Assembly (NCBI RefSeq): GCF_000619905.2
Contig: NZ_CP012371.1
Coordinates: 2,728,001 to 2,792,000, forward strand
Length of the DNA stretch: 64,000 nt
Reading direction: 5' to 3'
Source: Nitrosospira briensis C-128
Lineage (GTDB): Bacteria > Pseudomonadota > Gammaproteobacteria > Burkholderiales > Nitrosomonadaceae
The notes under the pieces were generated by a model. The model saw only the letters and a list, made by a program, of their open reading frames with translations, did no database searches and was not told the origin of the DNA. The translations under genes were made by a program, and so were the position numbers. Positions 1-9,484 of this stretch are shown piece after piece (position 1 is the stretch's first letter; each line of letters begins with the position of its first letter).

Positions 1-677
1 AGCGCTACCATGCGCTGTTCATCCAGGGCCGCCACGCGGTCGGAAAGGGCAACCAGCGTTTCCACATCATGCGTTGCCATGACGATGGTCAGCGTCAATT
101 CGGTACGCAACGTCTGGATCAGCTTGACGAAACCATCGCTCAGCTCAGGGTCAAGTCCCGCGGTAGGCTCGTCCAGAAACAGCAATTCGGGATCCAGTGC
201 CATGGCCCGTGCCAGCGCGATGCGTTTGATCATGCCGCCGGAAAGCTCGGCAGGCATTCTGATCGCATGTTTTGTGTCGATTTCCACCATTTTAAGTTTG
301 AGCATAACCAGGTTACGTATCATGTCCTCGTCAAGTGTCCGCAGCTCGCGCATGGGCAATGCAATATTGTCATATACCGATAATGCGCTGAATAAGGCGC
401 CTTTCTGAAACAATACCCCGCAGCGGTTGCGCATATATTGCAGCTGTTCGTGCCGTCGACCATGCACGGGCTCGCCAAAAATCCTGACTGTACCTTGCGC
501 GGGTGTTTCCAGGCCCAGCATCTGTCGTATCAAAGCGGTTTTGCCGCTGCCGGAGCCGCCAACCAGTGTAAGGACCTCGCCGCGACGTACGCACAGGTTA
601 ATGTTTTCATGCACTACATGCGTGCCGAAACGGGTATACAGTCCTTCAACCGCGATAACGTAGTTTCCATTCGTCAT
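1..677 (-). CDS. mlaF: Mla-type ABC transporter ATP-binding protein, 3' end cut by window edge
   Basis: ATPase of the Mla system, which moves phospholipids between the outer and inner membranes. Read on the minus strand from an ATG at 677, the frame stays open to the left edge, so about 225 residues are visible. Walker A (GGSGSGKT) is near residues 40-47, and the signature ELSGGMIKRIALARA and Walker B LLFLDEPTAGLDP follow. The start is 11 bases after the stop of the mlaE-like permease, as expected in an mlaFE(DCB) operon; the remaining genes would lie beyond the left edge. Family assignment is firm; the exact subfamily rests on the permease neighbour. Confidence 0.9.
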   Translation of the reverse strand, partial: MTNGNYVIAVEGLYTRFGTHVVHENINLCVRRGEVLTLVGGSGSGKTALIRQMLGLETPAQGTVRIFGEPVHGRRHEQLQYMRNRCGVLFQKGALFSALSVYDNIALPMRELRTLDEDMIRNLVMLKLKMVEIDTKHAIRMPAELSGGMIKRIALARAMALDPELLFLDEPTAGLDPELSDGFVKLIQTLRTELTLTIVMATHDVETLVALSDRVAALDEQRMVA

Positions 678-688
678 CAATTATCGCC

Positions 689-1825
689 TTACCCTATTCC
701 AACATTGGAAAAAACGACAGCAAAAATCGCATCGATAATAATAACAACGGTAATCGACGTGACGACTGAATTCGTCGTTCCTTCGCCGAGGCTTTCCGTA
801 TTGGATTTGATTCTCAGGCCGAAATGACAGGAGATCAGCGCGATCGCCATGCCGCACACAACGCCTTTGCCCAGCCCCAGCCACAAATTGGCAATGGCCA
901 CCACATCAGGAAGCTTGCTTAAGAAAAACTGATAGCCAAGCCCTAGCTGAATCTCGGCAGCCACCATTCCCCCTATCAAAGCGATGGCGCTCGTCCATAA
1001 CACTACGAGTGGCATCGCGATACCCAGTGCCATGACTTTGGGCAGCACCAGGCGCAGACTGTGAGGTATACCCATCACAGTCAGCGCATCAAGCTCCTCG
1101 GTAACCCTCATGACACCCAGTTGCGCGGTCATGGATGAACCGGAGCGTCCTGCGACCAATATTGCGGCCAGCACCGGGCCGAGCTCGCGAACGATGCTGA
1201 TGCCAAGAATATTGATGATGAATATGTCCGCGCCAAACATCTGCAATTGTTTGGAAGAAAGATAGCTCAGCACGATACCGATGAGAAATCCTACCAGCGC
1301 GGTGATACCCAACGCCTGGGCGCCGGTGCGATACAGGTTCGCGGATATTTCACGCCAGGGGATCCGTGCAGGATGGCGGGTGAGGTAAATCGCGTCCAGC
1401 AATAATCGGCCGGATAGAATGATGAGGCCGGTCAAATGCTCCCACAGCAGAAAAACTGCATTTCCGAGGACTGTGATCGGCCACAGTAAATCGCGCGGCA
1501 CAGGCGCGGGCGGGGCGGGTATTTTTTCCAGTCGATCAAAAAGTCTTTCATGCTCGCGCCGCAACCGCAAATGCCGAGGGCGTCGATTGCCCCAGGCTCG
1601 CCACAGCAGAACCGCACCTGCGTCATCCATTTGCCGGACTCCGGTGAGGTCCCAGCGTAGCTCCGGATCGGCTGCTTCATTGTCAAGTTCGGCGGATAGC
1701 GGCTGCAGCCATTTTCCAAGGGCCGTCAGAGTGCAGTTCCCCGTGAGCATTAAACGCGGCGCGCCATCCTCACCGGTTACGCGGCGCAATACTATCGATG
1801 AATTGCTGCCCTCATTCTCCGGCAT
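689..1825 (-). CDS. mlaE: MlaE-type permease with N-terminal STAS domain
   Basis: Inner-membrane permease of the Mla phospholipid transporter, 378 residues against about 260 for the E. coli protein. The extra N-terminal part (about residues 10-105) looks like a STAS domain, the fold of the separate MlaB subunit. The permease domain follows from about residue 125, with the hydrophobic segments and the family stretch with ELGPVLAAILVAGRSGSS. It is transcribed just ahead of mlaF. The fusion suggests one polypeptide combines the E and B roles, although a separate mlaB outside the window cannot be excluded. Confidence 0.9.
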   Translation of the reverse strand: MPENEGSNSSIVLRRVTGEDGAPRLMLTGNCTLTALGKWLQPLSAELDNEAADPELRWDLTGVRQMDDAGAVLLWRAWGNRRPRHLRLRREHERLFDRLEKIPAPPAPVPRDLLWPITVLGNAVFLLWEHLTGLIILSGRLLLDAIYLTRHPARIPWREISANLYRTGAQALGITALVGFLIGIVLSYLSSKQLQMFGADIFIINILGISIVRELGPVLAAILVAGRSGSSMTAQLGVMRVTEELDALTVMGIPHSLRLVLPKVMALGIAMPLVVLWTSAIALIGGMVAAEIQLGLGYQFFLSKLPDVVAIANLWLGLGKGVVCGMAIALISCHFGLRIKSNTESLGEGTTNSVVTSITVVIIIDAIFAVVFSNVGIG

Positions 1826-2496
1826 GGTGACTGTCCTTGGACAATGCTAATGATAGAATATCGGGCTTGCGCAGCCCTGCTTATTGTTTTCTATTCTAGC
1901 CCTTTGTAAAAGCAAAGCGAATCGTTCGTCTGCATGAATCCGTTATCTGAACTGTGCGGAACTGTGCGAGTTAGCGTCAGTAAAATATTCGAGGTTTTCA
2001 GCCCATTCGCCAGTGCTCATCATGACGTCCAGTCACATTACCACGATACGACGCCAACGCGATAGATGCCGAAAATTCTTACACTAATATTTACACTGTT
2101 CGGATTGTGTGTATAACCCTCTGTTTTATTTTGGCTATAGCATCTGGCATGAAAAATGCTTAGATAGAGCGAGAGATCAAGTCGGTAGGTAATGCGAAGG
2201 TTTGCCGGACTCTGACGAGGCCAGTCAATCTGGCTGGACTTTTTAGCAGCGCAGCAGTAAAGAAGTGAAAAGGGGCAGTTAACAACAATAACAATAATTC
2301 AACAATAATAACAATCGCATAATCAGGGTTTGGAGTGAATTTTAGTAATGAAATCGTACTCTGACTCTGATTATTTTTTTGCCTCATCACTGTCCTGAAG
2401 TGGATAGCATGGCGGAAATATTGTTTTCCGTGTCAGGCCTCGCTTTGGGAGCGAGATACTCAACAGTCCGAAACCCCTTTGACTAAGCAGTCTTCA
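1826..2496. other. Non-coding stretch with AAC/AAT-rich simple sequence
   Basis: No convincing gene. An open frame at 2160-2390 (minus) lacks family features. Positions about 2281-2317 are low-complexity DNA made of AACAAT-like units. The promoter of mlaE should lie in the right-hand part of 1826-2000, but no clear -35/-10 pair was picked out. Confidence 0.5.
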
Positions 2497-2964
2497 TTAA
2501 TGCTGATGATGGGAGGATTGCGTTTCCTGCCCCGTCGAATGCCCCTTCAGGCGAATCTGATAACTGGCGTGGCACGCATTGCACGTTTGCATCGCTTTAC
2601 TCATTTGCCATAGGGTATGCTTGGGATCTTGCATGGACTCTGCGTCAGCAGAGATTTGATCGAAGGCCTTGTGGACCGACATACCCATCTGCATGAATTC
2701 CTTCGGCAATACAGCCTTGAGATGATCCTCGCCTTTATGCGCCATACCGATACCAAGCGAGCGTGCCTCTCGCGCCACCGCGGTCATATCCTCTTTGGAA
2801 AGCGCATCCAGGATATTCTGCGTTCCCGCTAGCAGGGCGCGCATTTCCGTGAGCACGTGGTCTCGTTGATGCTCGGTAAGCGGAAGGATTCGGCGCGTAT
2901 CGACCTCATTTCCCGTTGCAGTAGAGGCGATAAGGATCAGCGTAATGGCAAGAATATTTCTCAA
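2497..2964 (-). CDS. Cytochrome c'-like periplasmic haem protein
   Basis: 155 residues with an N-terminal signal peptide (MRNILAITLILIASTATG) and a single haem-attachment site C-N-A-C-H at residues 128-132, near the C-terminus. A C-terminal CxxCH after a helical domain is the class II (cytochrome c') arrangement. The protein should be exported and carry one covalent c-type haem. Cytochromes c' bind NO and are common in ammonia oxidisers, but the exact role here is not shown. It is monocistronic, with rimO upstream on the same strand separated by about 200 bases. Confidence 0.75.
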   Translation of the reverse strand: MRNILAITLILIASTATGNEVDTRRILPLTEHQRDHVLTEMRALLAGTQNILDALSKEDMTAVAREARSLGIGMAHKGEDHLKAVLPKEFMQMGMSVHKAFDQISADAESMQDPKHTLWQMSKAMQTCNACHASYQIRLKGHSTGQETQSSHHQH

Positions 2965-3172
2965 AATTCATCTCCGGTAACGTATAAGATTCGAACCCGG
3001 CCAATGATGGCCAAGTTTTGTCAGGTTTTTTAACACGCAAAAAACCGATTAACCCGAATTCAAGAACGCGAAGCTTGCGAGGTACGAAAGAGGTACGGAA
3101 AATCCTTTTCGGTTGTAGCGTTCAGTTAACAAATGAGCTGAAAAAACGAGCAGTCAACTGACGGATTCAGAA

Positions 3173-4510
3173 TTATGTATCTACTGCTTTCGCCCGTAAA
3201 TCATGCTCATCGGAGCCGATGATCTCAACCTCCATAAATTCACCGGGCTTCACATTTTTCGCGTTATCGATGTAAACCACGCCATCGATTTCAGGTGCAT
3301 CGGCAGTGCTCCGGGCGACGGCCTTATTTTTTTGCACCTCATCTACCAGCACGGTCATATGTTTTCCGATCTTTTGGGCAAGGCGCGCGGTGCTGATATT
3401 TTCCTGTACCGCCATGAAGCGGGCGCGCCGTTCTTCTTTTATCTCTTCCGGAATATGGCCGGGTAGCGCGTTCGCCACAGCACCCTCCACCGGAGAGTAG
3501 GCAAAGCAGCCGACGCGATCCAGTTGCGCTTCTTCGAGAAACGCCAGAAGCTGTTCGAACTCCTCTTCAGTCTCACCGGGAAAGCCGACAATGAAGGTGC
3601 TGCGCAGTGTGATATCCGGGCATACCTCACGCCACTGCCTGACACGCTCCAGGTTGTTTTCAGCACTGGCAGGACGTTTCATGGCCTTTAAAATGCGCGG
3701 GCTGGCGTGCTGAAACGGTACGTCGAGGTAGGGAAGGATTCTCCCCTCGGCCATCAGAGGGATCACTTCATCGACGTGCGTGTAGGGGTACACGTAATGC
3801 AACCGTACCCAAACGCCAAATTCGCCCAATGCGCGAACCAGTTCGGTCATGCGGGTCTTCAGCGGCCTGCCTTGCCAGAAGCCGGTGCGGTATTTCACAT
3901 CCACGCCATAAGCGCTGGTGTCCTGCGAAATTATCAGTAATTCCTTTACGCCTGCATTGACCAGATTCTCCGCTTCCTGCATGACCTGGTTGATGGGGCG
4001 ACTGACCAGGTCGCCGCGCATGGAAGGAATGATGCAGAAAGTGCAGCGATGATTGCAACCTTCCGATATCTTGACATACGCATAGTGCCTGGGCGTGAGC
4101 TTTATTCCCTGCGGGGGAATCAGGCTGGTGTAAGGATCGTGCGGTTGCGGCAGATGCATGTGTACCGCTGCCATGACTTCCGGCAGAGCATGGGGACCGG
4201 TAACCGCCAGCACCTGTGGATGGGCTTGTTTTACCACCTCGCCGCCGCCTTTGGCGCCGAGGCAGCCGGTGACGATAACTTTGCCATTTTCCGCCAGCGC
4301 CTCGCCGATGGCATCCAGCGATTCTTCTACTGCGCTGTCGATGAAGCCGCAGGTATTGACGACCACCAGATCGGCGTCCTCATACGTAGAGGAAGTTTCA
4401 TAGCCTTCCGCGCGTAGTTGAGTAAGAATTTGCTCGGAATCCACCAGCGCCTTGGGACAACCAAGCGAGACAAAGCCGATTTTGGGGGGAGGTTGCTTGA
4501 GAGCTGCCAT
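3173..4510 (-). CDS. rimO: Ribosomal protein S12 methylthiotransferase
   Basis: Radical SAM enzyme that adds a methylthio group to an aspartate of ribosomal protein S12. The N-terminal MTTase domain starts [17 protein letters not shown], the radical SAM cluster motif C-N-H-R-C-T-F-C follows near residue 155, and a C-terminal TRAM-like region ends the protein. From ATG 4510 the length is 445 residues, close to the 441 of E. coli. An upstream in-frame ATG at 4579 would add 23 hydrophobic residues not expected in the family, so 4510 is preferred. Confidence 0.93.
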   Translation of the reverse strand: MAALKQPPPKIGFVSLGCPKALVDSEQILTQLRAEGYETSSTYEDADLVVVNTCGFIDSAVEESLDAIGEALAENGKVIVTGCLGAKGGGEVVKQAHPQVLAVTGPHALPEVMAAVHMHLPQPHDPYTSLIPPQGIKLTPRHYAYVKISEGCNHRCTFCIIPSMRGDLVSRPINQVMQEAENLVNAGVKELLIISQDTSAYGVDVKYRTGFWQGRPLKTRMTELVRALGEFGVWVRLHYVYPYTHVDEVIPLMAEGRILPYLDVPFQHASPRILKAMKRPASAENNLERVRQWREVCPDITLRSTFIVGFPGETEEEFEQLLAFLEEAQLDRVGCFAYSPVEGAVANALPGHIPEEIKEERRARFMAVQENISTARLAQKIGKHMTVLVDEVQKNKAVARSTADAPEIDGVVYIDNAKNVKPGEFMEVEIIGSDEHDLRAKAVDT

Positions 4511-4619
4511 GTGAGGGATTTCTAAGAATAAATGAAATTCAAGATAAACAGGAAAAACAGTCGGAAGAATTATGTCCACGCCGGAAGGTCGGCATCAAGA
4601 CTTTCCAAGTATTTACAAA

Positions 4620-5426
4620 TTATGCTGGGTGAGTGAAGAGGCTGCCAGCCAGCCAAATGGAGCTGATACCCAGCGTGATGAGTGCGACCTGCTGGACAGT
4701 CGCGCCGATTTCCGGGCGCTTATGCAACCCGGGAATCAAGTCCGACATTGCCACATAAATCATGCTGGCCGAAGCCAGTCCCAGCAGCGAGGGGATGAAG
4801 TGGTTCATGTCTTGCAACATGAAATAGGTCGACAATCCCCCGAGCAAAGTGGCGGCGCTGGAAAAAAGATTAAAGAGAAGTGCCTGCCGGCGAGTATAGC
4901 CCGAATTGAGCAGAATCAGAAAATCACCGGCTTCCTGCGGGATTTCGTGGGCAATGATGGCAATGGATGTAACAATGCCCAATTGCACATCCGCCATAAA
5001 TGCCGCGGCAATGAGTATGCCGTCGACAAAATTGTGAAACGTATCGCCCAGCATGATCATCATACCGCTACGGCCATGATCATGCTGATCAGGGCTCGGT
5101 GCTGCAACGATGGCAGCGCCGGGCAGACGATCATGGGCCTCGCATTCCTCCGCGTGGCAGTGGCGCCACAATACCAGTTTTTCCAGAATGAAGAATAACA
5201 GGATACCGAACAGCACTGTGCCGGTCATCTGCGCCGGATTTTTTGAAAGCTCGAGCGCCTCCGGCAGCGCATTGAGAAAAGCGGCCCCCAGCAGCGCGCC
5301 GATAGCGTATGAGACCAGCATTTGTACCCACGAGGCGCGGGTATTAAGCGTCAGCGCGGCGGCGAACAGCACGCTCAACATACCGCCGAAAAGGCTGGTG
5401 ACTATGATCCAGGCAAGAATGGACAT
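4620..5426 (-). CDS. ZIP family metal transporter
   Basis: 268 residues, about eight membrane segments, inner membrane. The ZIP signature helices are present: HNFVDG in the fourth segment and HEIPQE in the fifth, which form the metal site. A His- and acid-rich loop between segments three and four (with HCHAEECEAHD and DQHDHGRSG) is typical of ZIP proteins that import zinc or other divalent metals. Substrate cannot be decided from sequence. It is a single gene between rimO and pgeF, with about 140 bases upstream. Confidence 0.9.
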   Translation of the reverse strand: MSILAWIIVTSLFGGMLSVLFAAALTLNTRASWVQMLVSYAIGALLGAAFLNALPEALELSKNPAQMTGTVLFGILLFFILEKLVLWRHCHAEECEAHDRLPGAAIVAAPSPDQHDHGRSGMMIMLGDTFHNFVDGILIAAAFMADVQLGIVTSIAIIAHEIPQEAGDFLILLNSGYTRRQALLFNLFSSAATLLGGLSTYFMLQDMNHFIPSLLGLASASMIYVAMSDLIPGLHKRPEIGATVQQVALITLGISSIWLAGSLFTHPA

Positions 5427-5570
5427 TTACTGCGATTCGTGAAAAATGCGGGATTATACGCTTTTGCAAGACGTGAATTCAGGCGTTAGCGCGGTAGGGC
5501 TGCAACGAACCTGCGATGGCATATTCATAATGCCGCTTCAGCCGCGCTTCCTTGGTGCTCCAACGCTGAC

Positions 5571-6314
5571 CTACTGCTCCAGCCAGATCAGTCCCGCCAT
5601 GCGCCCGGTCTTGCCATCGCGACGATAAGAAAAAAATCTCGCCGGGTCGCTGAAAGTGCATTCTCCGCCACCGTAAATTTCCGCCACGCCGGCGTCCGTT
5701 AGTCGCTGTCGCGCCAGCAGGAAAAGATCGGCTAACCATTTGCCATTATTGCGGGAAATGAAGGCGAAAGCGGATGTTTCATCACGTTCGATAAAGGCCT
5801 TGCGTACCTCTTCACCGACCTCGAAATGATCGGGTCCGATTGCCGGGCCGAGCCAGGCCATGAGCGGACTGTTCAACGTACCTATCGCCGATACTGTGCG
5901 TTCGATAATTCCCTCGGCCATTCCGCGCCACCCTGCATGAATTACGGCAACCGTGGTGCCCGCGCGGTCGCACAATAGTACCGGCAGACAATCTGCCACG
6001 AGTACCGCGCAGACAACTCCCGGGCGCCGGCTGAACGCTCCATCGCTCTCACATGAGGATGTGCAATCATGCTCATCAAAGTCTATCGATTCTGTGCCGT
6101 GCACCTGTTTGAGCCATCCGGGTTCGCCTGGCAAAAACCGGCGTAGCAGGGCACGGTTTTGTTTGACGATTAATGGATCATCGCCAACATGATCGCCCAG
6201 GTTGAGGCTGGCATAAGGTGCACTGCTGCCCCCGCCATTACGCGTGGTGAACAGTGCTTTGACATTGCTCGGCGCGGGCCAGCCAGGGGTGATCCAATCG
6301 CTCATACCGCTCAT
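5571..6314 (-). CDS. pgeF: Laccase-domain protein PgeF/YfiH (multicopper-type purine nucleoside or peptidoglycan-editing family)
   Basis: 247 residues of the YfiH/DUF152 family. Conserved stretches are TTRNGGGSSAPYASLNLGDHVGDD near the N-terminus, LVADCLPVLLCD, and AVIHAGWRGMAEGI, which carry the Cys and His residues of the metal site. Members act as purine nucleoside-processing enzymes, and in E. coli the protein prevents wrong amino acids entering peptidoglycan. The start (6314, or the second Met at 6305) lies just after the rluD stop at 6322, so the two are co-transcribed; the same order is found in E. coli. Confidence 0.9.
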   Translation of the reverse strand: MSGMSDWITPGWPAPSNVKALFTTRNGGGSSAPYASLNLGDHVGDDPLIVKQNRALLRRFLPGEPGWLKQVHGTESIDFDEHDCTSSCESDGAFSRRPGVVCAVLVADCLPVLLCDRAGTTVAVIHAGWRGMAEGIIERTVSAIGTLNSPLMAWLGPAIGPDHFEVGEEVRKAFIERDETSAFAFISRNNGKWLADLFLLARQRLTDAGVAEIYGGGECTFSDPARFFSYRRDGKTGRMAGLIWLEQ

Positions 6315-6321
6315 GAATTGA

Positions 6322-7320
6322 TCATTGGTGTTGCCGCAGCCTCAGCAGGAGGCTGCTCATGTCCTCGGGCAATGGCGCGTCCCAGCCCATCCTCATGCCA
6401 CTTTGTGGATGGGTGAGTTCCAGTTTTTGCGCATGCAGTGCCTGCCTCGAAAAACCAATCAGCCGCATGGCCTCGAGAATGCTTTTTTTGGGCTTGCCGC
6501 CATATACGGGGTCTCCCATAAGTGGGTGACCGATGGAGTGCATATGCACGCGAATCTGGTGGGTGCGTCCGGTTTCCAGGCTGCACTGGAGCAAAGTGCT
6601 TTCGTCGAATTTTTCCTGTACGCGGTAATGGGTGCGCGCTTCTTTGCCGCTCGCAATCACAGCCATTTTCGTCCGCTGTACCGGATGCCGTCCTACCGGG
6701 GCATCGACCCATCCCCCCACCGACACCTGGCCCAGCACCAGCGCCAGGTAATTGCGCGTTACAGTATGCTTTTGCAGTTGCCGCACCAGACTGGTCTGGG
6801 CTTCAAGCGTTTTCGCCACGACCAGCAGGCCGCTGGTATCCTTATCCAACCGGTGAACAATGCCGGCGCGGGGTATTGCGGCCAGTTGCGCGGCGTGATG
6901 CAACAGCGCGTTCAGCATGGTTCCCTGCCAATTGCCGCTGCCGGGGTGAACTACCAGCCCGGCTGGCTTGTTGATGACAATCAGTTCGTCATCCTCATAG
7001 GCGATATCCAGCAAGATAGCCTCGGCTGCGTGGCTGGTTTCGATGAAGCAATGCGCTGGCTTGACCTCGATCTTTTCTCCACTCCACACTTTTTGTCTGG
7101 GAATAGCATCTCTACCATCAACGCTGATACGTTTTTCCCGTATCCATGCCTGCAGGCGGTTGCGAGACCAATCAGGCAGCAATTGCGCCAGAACCTGGTC
7201 AAGCCGCGCTCCGGCAAAATGCCGGGGGATTATCAGCTCGATCGTGGTTTCAGTCGATTCAGACCGTATGGGCTTTGCGCTATAATGGCCAAATCCATTT
7301 TTGGTTTCCAAATAACTCAT
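6322..7320 (-). CDS. rluD: 23S rRNA pseudouridine synthase RluD
   Basis: Makes pseudouridines in helix 69 of 23S rRNA. An S4 RNA-binding domain (IPRHFAGARLDQVLAQLLPDW) precedes the catalytic domain with GIVHRLDKDTSGLLVVAKT, where the Asp is the catalytic residue, and ends with ETGRTHQIRVHM. The open frame extends to 7419, but this would overlap bamD. The Met-Met pair at 7323/7320 is the likely start, giving about 332 residues against 326 in E. coli. Its start overlaps the divergent bamD start, a tight arrangement discussed in the findings. Confidence 0.92.
   Translation of the reverse strand: MSYLETKNGFGHYSAKPIRSESTETTIELIIPRHFAGARLDQVLAQLLPDWSRNRLQAWIREKRISVDGRDAIPRQKVWSGEKIEVKPAHCFIETSHAAEAILLDIAYEDDELIVINKPAGLVVHPGSGNWQGTMLNALLHHAAQLAAIPRAGIVHRLDKDTSGLLVVAKTLEAQTSLVRQLQKHTVTRNYLALVLGQVSVGGWVDAPVGRHPVQRTKMAVIASGKEARTHYRVQEKFDESTLLQCSLETGRTHQIRVHMHSIGHPLMGDPVYGGKPKKSILEAMRLIGFSRQALHAQKLELTHPQSGMRMGWDAPLPEDMSSLLLRLRQHQ
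7258..7286 (+). promoter_or_regulatory. Sigma70-like promoter for bamD inside the 5' end of rluD
   Basis: TTCAGA at 7258-7263, a 17-base spacer, and a perfect TATAAT at 7281-7286. The predicted start near 7293 leaves a leader of about 29 bases to the bamD ATG. The promoter lies within the rluD coding sequence on the other strand, as needed because the two genes have no spacer between them. Confidence 0.6.
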
Positions 7321-7321
7321 C

Positions 7322-8122
7322 ATGTCACGTAGTGTAGCTTTATTTCTGGTGTTGCTGCTATCCGCATGCGGGCTGTTGTCCAAAGAGGTGAAGGACTCCA
7401 AGAATTGGTCCGCAAGCAAGTACTACTCTGAAGCAAAGTCGGAATTGAACGAAGGGAATTATGGAGGCGCCATCAAGCTATTCGAAGCGCTGGAGGCACG
7501 TTATCCCTACGGCCGCTTTGCGCAGCAGGCGCAGCTTGAAGTCGCGTATGCCTATTATAAAGATGGCGAACCGGCCACGGCTATTGCGGCTGCCGACCGC
7601 TTTATCAAGCTTCACCCCAATCATACCAATGTCGATTATGCGTATTACCTCAAGGGCCTGTCGAATTTCAACGACGATCTCGGATTGATGGGCATCGTGT
7701 CGGAAAAAATTCTCAATCAGGATATGAGCGAGCGTGATCCGAAAGCGTCACGCGAATCATTTGAAAATTTCAAGGAATTAGTGTCCCGCTATCCCAAAAG
7801 CAAATACGCGGCCGATGCGGTGCAGCGAATGAAGCATCTGGTTAATGTAGTGGCTTTGAATGAAGTCCAGGTGGCACGTTATTACATCAAGCGGGGCGGT
7901 TACGTTGCCGCTGCCAACCGTGCTCAATATGCGCTGAAGGAATACCCGCAGACTCCGGCCACGGAAGAAGCGTTATTCATCATGATGAAATCGTACGATG
8001 CGCTGGGCATGACCGATTTGCGTGACGATGCGCATCGCGTGATGAAAAAAAATTTCCCCGATAGCCGATTCTTCGAGGATTCAACTGGAAAAAGCGCTGA
8101 ACCCTGGTGGAGATTCTGGTAA
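7322..8122 (+). CDS. bamD: Outer membrane assembly lipoprotein BamD
   Basis: Essential lipoprotein of the BAM complex that inserts outer-membrane beta-barrels. 266 residues with a lipoprotein signal whose lipobox LSAC places the lipidated Cys at residue 16. TPR-like helical repeats follow (YSEAKSELNEGNYGGAIKLFEALEARYPYG and similar units). The bamD-rluD-pgeF neighbourhood matches E. coli (yfiO, rluD, yfiH). No strong Shine-Dalgarno is visible before the ATG; the start is fixed by the signal peptide. Confidence 0.95.
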   Translation: MSRSVALFLVLLLSACGLLSKEVKDSKNWSASKYYSEAKSELNEGNYGGAIKLFEALEARYPYGRFAQQAQLEVAYAYYKDGEPATAIAAADRFIKLHPNHTNVDYAYYLKGLSNFNDDLGLMGIVSEKILNQDMSERDPKASRESFENFKELVSRYPKSKYAADAVQRMKHLVNVVALNEVQVARYYIKRGGYVAAANRAQYALKEYPQTPATEEALFIMMKSYDALGMTDLRDDAHRVMKKNFPDSRFFEDSTGKSAEPWWRFW

Positions 8123-8153
8123 TACCAGGCATAGGCGGCAGGCGGGCAGTCCT

Positions 8154-8185
8154 GGATATTTCCTTTAAATCCGACAGGCTGTTAG
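8154..8185 (+). repeat. Relic (right end only) of the interspersed inverted-repeat element, copy A
   Basis: The stretch around TTTCCTTTAAATCCGACAGG followed by CTGTTAG matches the right end of the full element at 36094-36257 with single changes. No left end is present. It lies between the bamD stop and the stop codon of the universal stress protein, so it may now act only as 3' sequence. Confidence 0.6.
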
Positions 8186-8679
8186 CCTAACGGGTTAAAC
8201 GCCACATCCTCCGATGGGCGTTCATGCGCAGCTTCGTCCTGCAAACGAATTGCCAGGACGTCGCATCCGGCATGATGCAGCACACTGCTTGCTGTTGATC
8301 CCAGCAATAAGGCAAGGCCATGACGGCCATGCGACCCCACGACGATTAGATCGATATGCTCCCGCTCGGCAATCCGTACAATCTCCTGTCCAGGCACGCC
8401 CCAAACCATCCATCGACGGGCAGGATCCACATTCAGCTGGTTACCGACCTGCTTCAGCTTGAATTTTTCCGCCTCCAGCAATTCATATGTTGAATATTCA
8501 TCCAGGGCGATTTCGGTTCCATACGCTGTATCGGGCATGGGTATATCATCCAGCACATGAATCATGCTCAATTTGGCGTGGAACAGTGCTGCTAGATGGC
8601 CTGCTTTCCGCGCGACATGGTTTCCGTGCTCCGAAAAATCCACTGCGAGTAAAATATGCCGATAGTTTCCATTATTCAT
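8182..8679 (-). CDS. Universal stress protein, UspA family
   Basis: 165 residues, single Usp domain. It begins with the beta strand HILLAVDFSEHG and ends with the ATP-binding pattern G-x2-G-x9-G-S/T in GSHGRHGLALLLGSTASSV, so it probably binds ATP. Such proteins respond to starvation or stress; partners are unknown. It faces bamD tail to tail, and its stop codon touches a fragment of the interspersed repeat. Confidence 0.88.
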   Translation of the reverse strand: MNNGNYRHILLAVDFSEHGNHVARKAGHLAALFHAKLSMIHVLDDIPMPDTAYGTEIALDEYSTYELLEAEKFKLKQVGNQLNVDPARRWMVWGVPGQEIVRIAEREHIDLIVVGSHGRHGLALLLGSTASSVLHHAGCDVLAIRLQDEAAHERPSEDVAFNPLG

Positions 8680-8800
8680 GGTGCGAGCCGGGGAGAGAGG
8701 AAAACTACATTAAAATTGGTCAAACGGTTGCAATACCCGGAATAGCATGATGCGGATTTGGATTATTGAAAGTATAATTGCTGGTAACCCGAGTAGCTGA

Positions 8801-9484
8801 TCAGCGTGAAGTTCCAGGTTCTTCATAAGCAACGGCTTCGGGGGATTTGATCATCGTTCTTAAAATTTTCCACACATTATCCACAATTTTTTCTTGCGCC
8901 TGGGCACTTGGATGTATCCCGTCTGCCTGAAAAAATTCCCGTTTGTCGCCAAATCCATCCAGCAGGAAAGGCACCAGTTTGAGCCCATGGCGTTTAGCCA
9001 GTTGCGGGTATATATCCTGAAACTTTTGCGTATAGGCTATGCCATAATTAGGCGGCAATTGCATCCCGGCCAGCAGTACCGCGGTTTTATTTCGCAAACA
9101 CGCTTCAATGATGGCTTCGAGATCATCACGGATGGATTCGATAGGCGCCCCTCGCAACCCATCATTGCCACCAAGTTCGATGACTACGATGTCCGGTCGA
9201 TGGGTCTTGATCGCTTGCACGATCCGATTTCGTCCTCCTGCCGCCGTTTCGCCACTGATGCTATTGTTGATCAGCGTTGCCTGCGATTTTGTTTGCAGCT
9301 GCCTCTTCAGCAGACTGACCCATCCCGCATTGTGCGGCAGGCCATAGCCAGCAGACAAGCTGTCCCCAAATACCATGATAGTAGTGGTTCCGGCTGTGGT
9401 CGCAGGCTCCGGCGGTGCTGCCGCGCCTGAGCCAGTAACTCCGATACTTGACAGGATATACAGAATAACCAGGAAATTTTTCAT
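8801..9484 (-). CDS. tesA: TesA-like periplasmic GDSL esterase / lysophospholipase
   Basis: SGNH hydrolase acting as arylesterase, thioesterase or lysophospholipase L1 in the periplasm. From ATG 9484 the protein is 227 residues and starts with a signal peptide (MKNFLVILYILSSIGVTGSG). Block I FGDSLSAGYGL carries the nucleophile Ser, ISGETAAGG and ELGGNDGLRG carry the oxyanion Gly and Asn, and DGIHPSAQAQ carries the Asp-His pair. An upstream in-frame start at 9568 would run into ybbA and loses the signal. It is divergent from ybbA, as in E. coli. Confidence 0.92.
   Translation of the reverse strand: MKNFLVILYILSSIGVTGSGAAAPPEPATTAGTTTIMVFGDSLSAGYGLPHNAGWVSLLKRQLQTKSQATLINNSISGETAAGGRNRIVQAIKTHRPDIVVIELGGNDGLRGAPIESIRDDLEAIIEACLRNKTAVLLAGMQLPPNYGIAYTQKFQDIYPQLAKRHGLKLVPFLLDGFGDKREFFQADGIHPSAQAQEKIVDNVWKILRTMIKSPEAVAYEEPGTSR

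Noticed and set aside
2160-2390. 76-codon open frame on the minus strand
   Set aside because: Overlaps AACAAT-type simple sequence, has no ribosome site or family likeness, and its hydrophobic run arises from the repeats.
6325-7332. 335-codon frame antisense to rluD
   Set aside because: It is the shadow of rluD, whose motifs are unmistakable, and it shows no domain.
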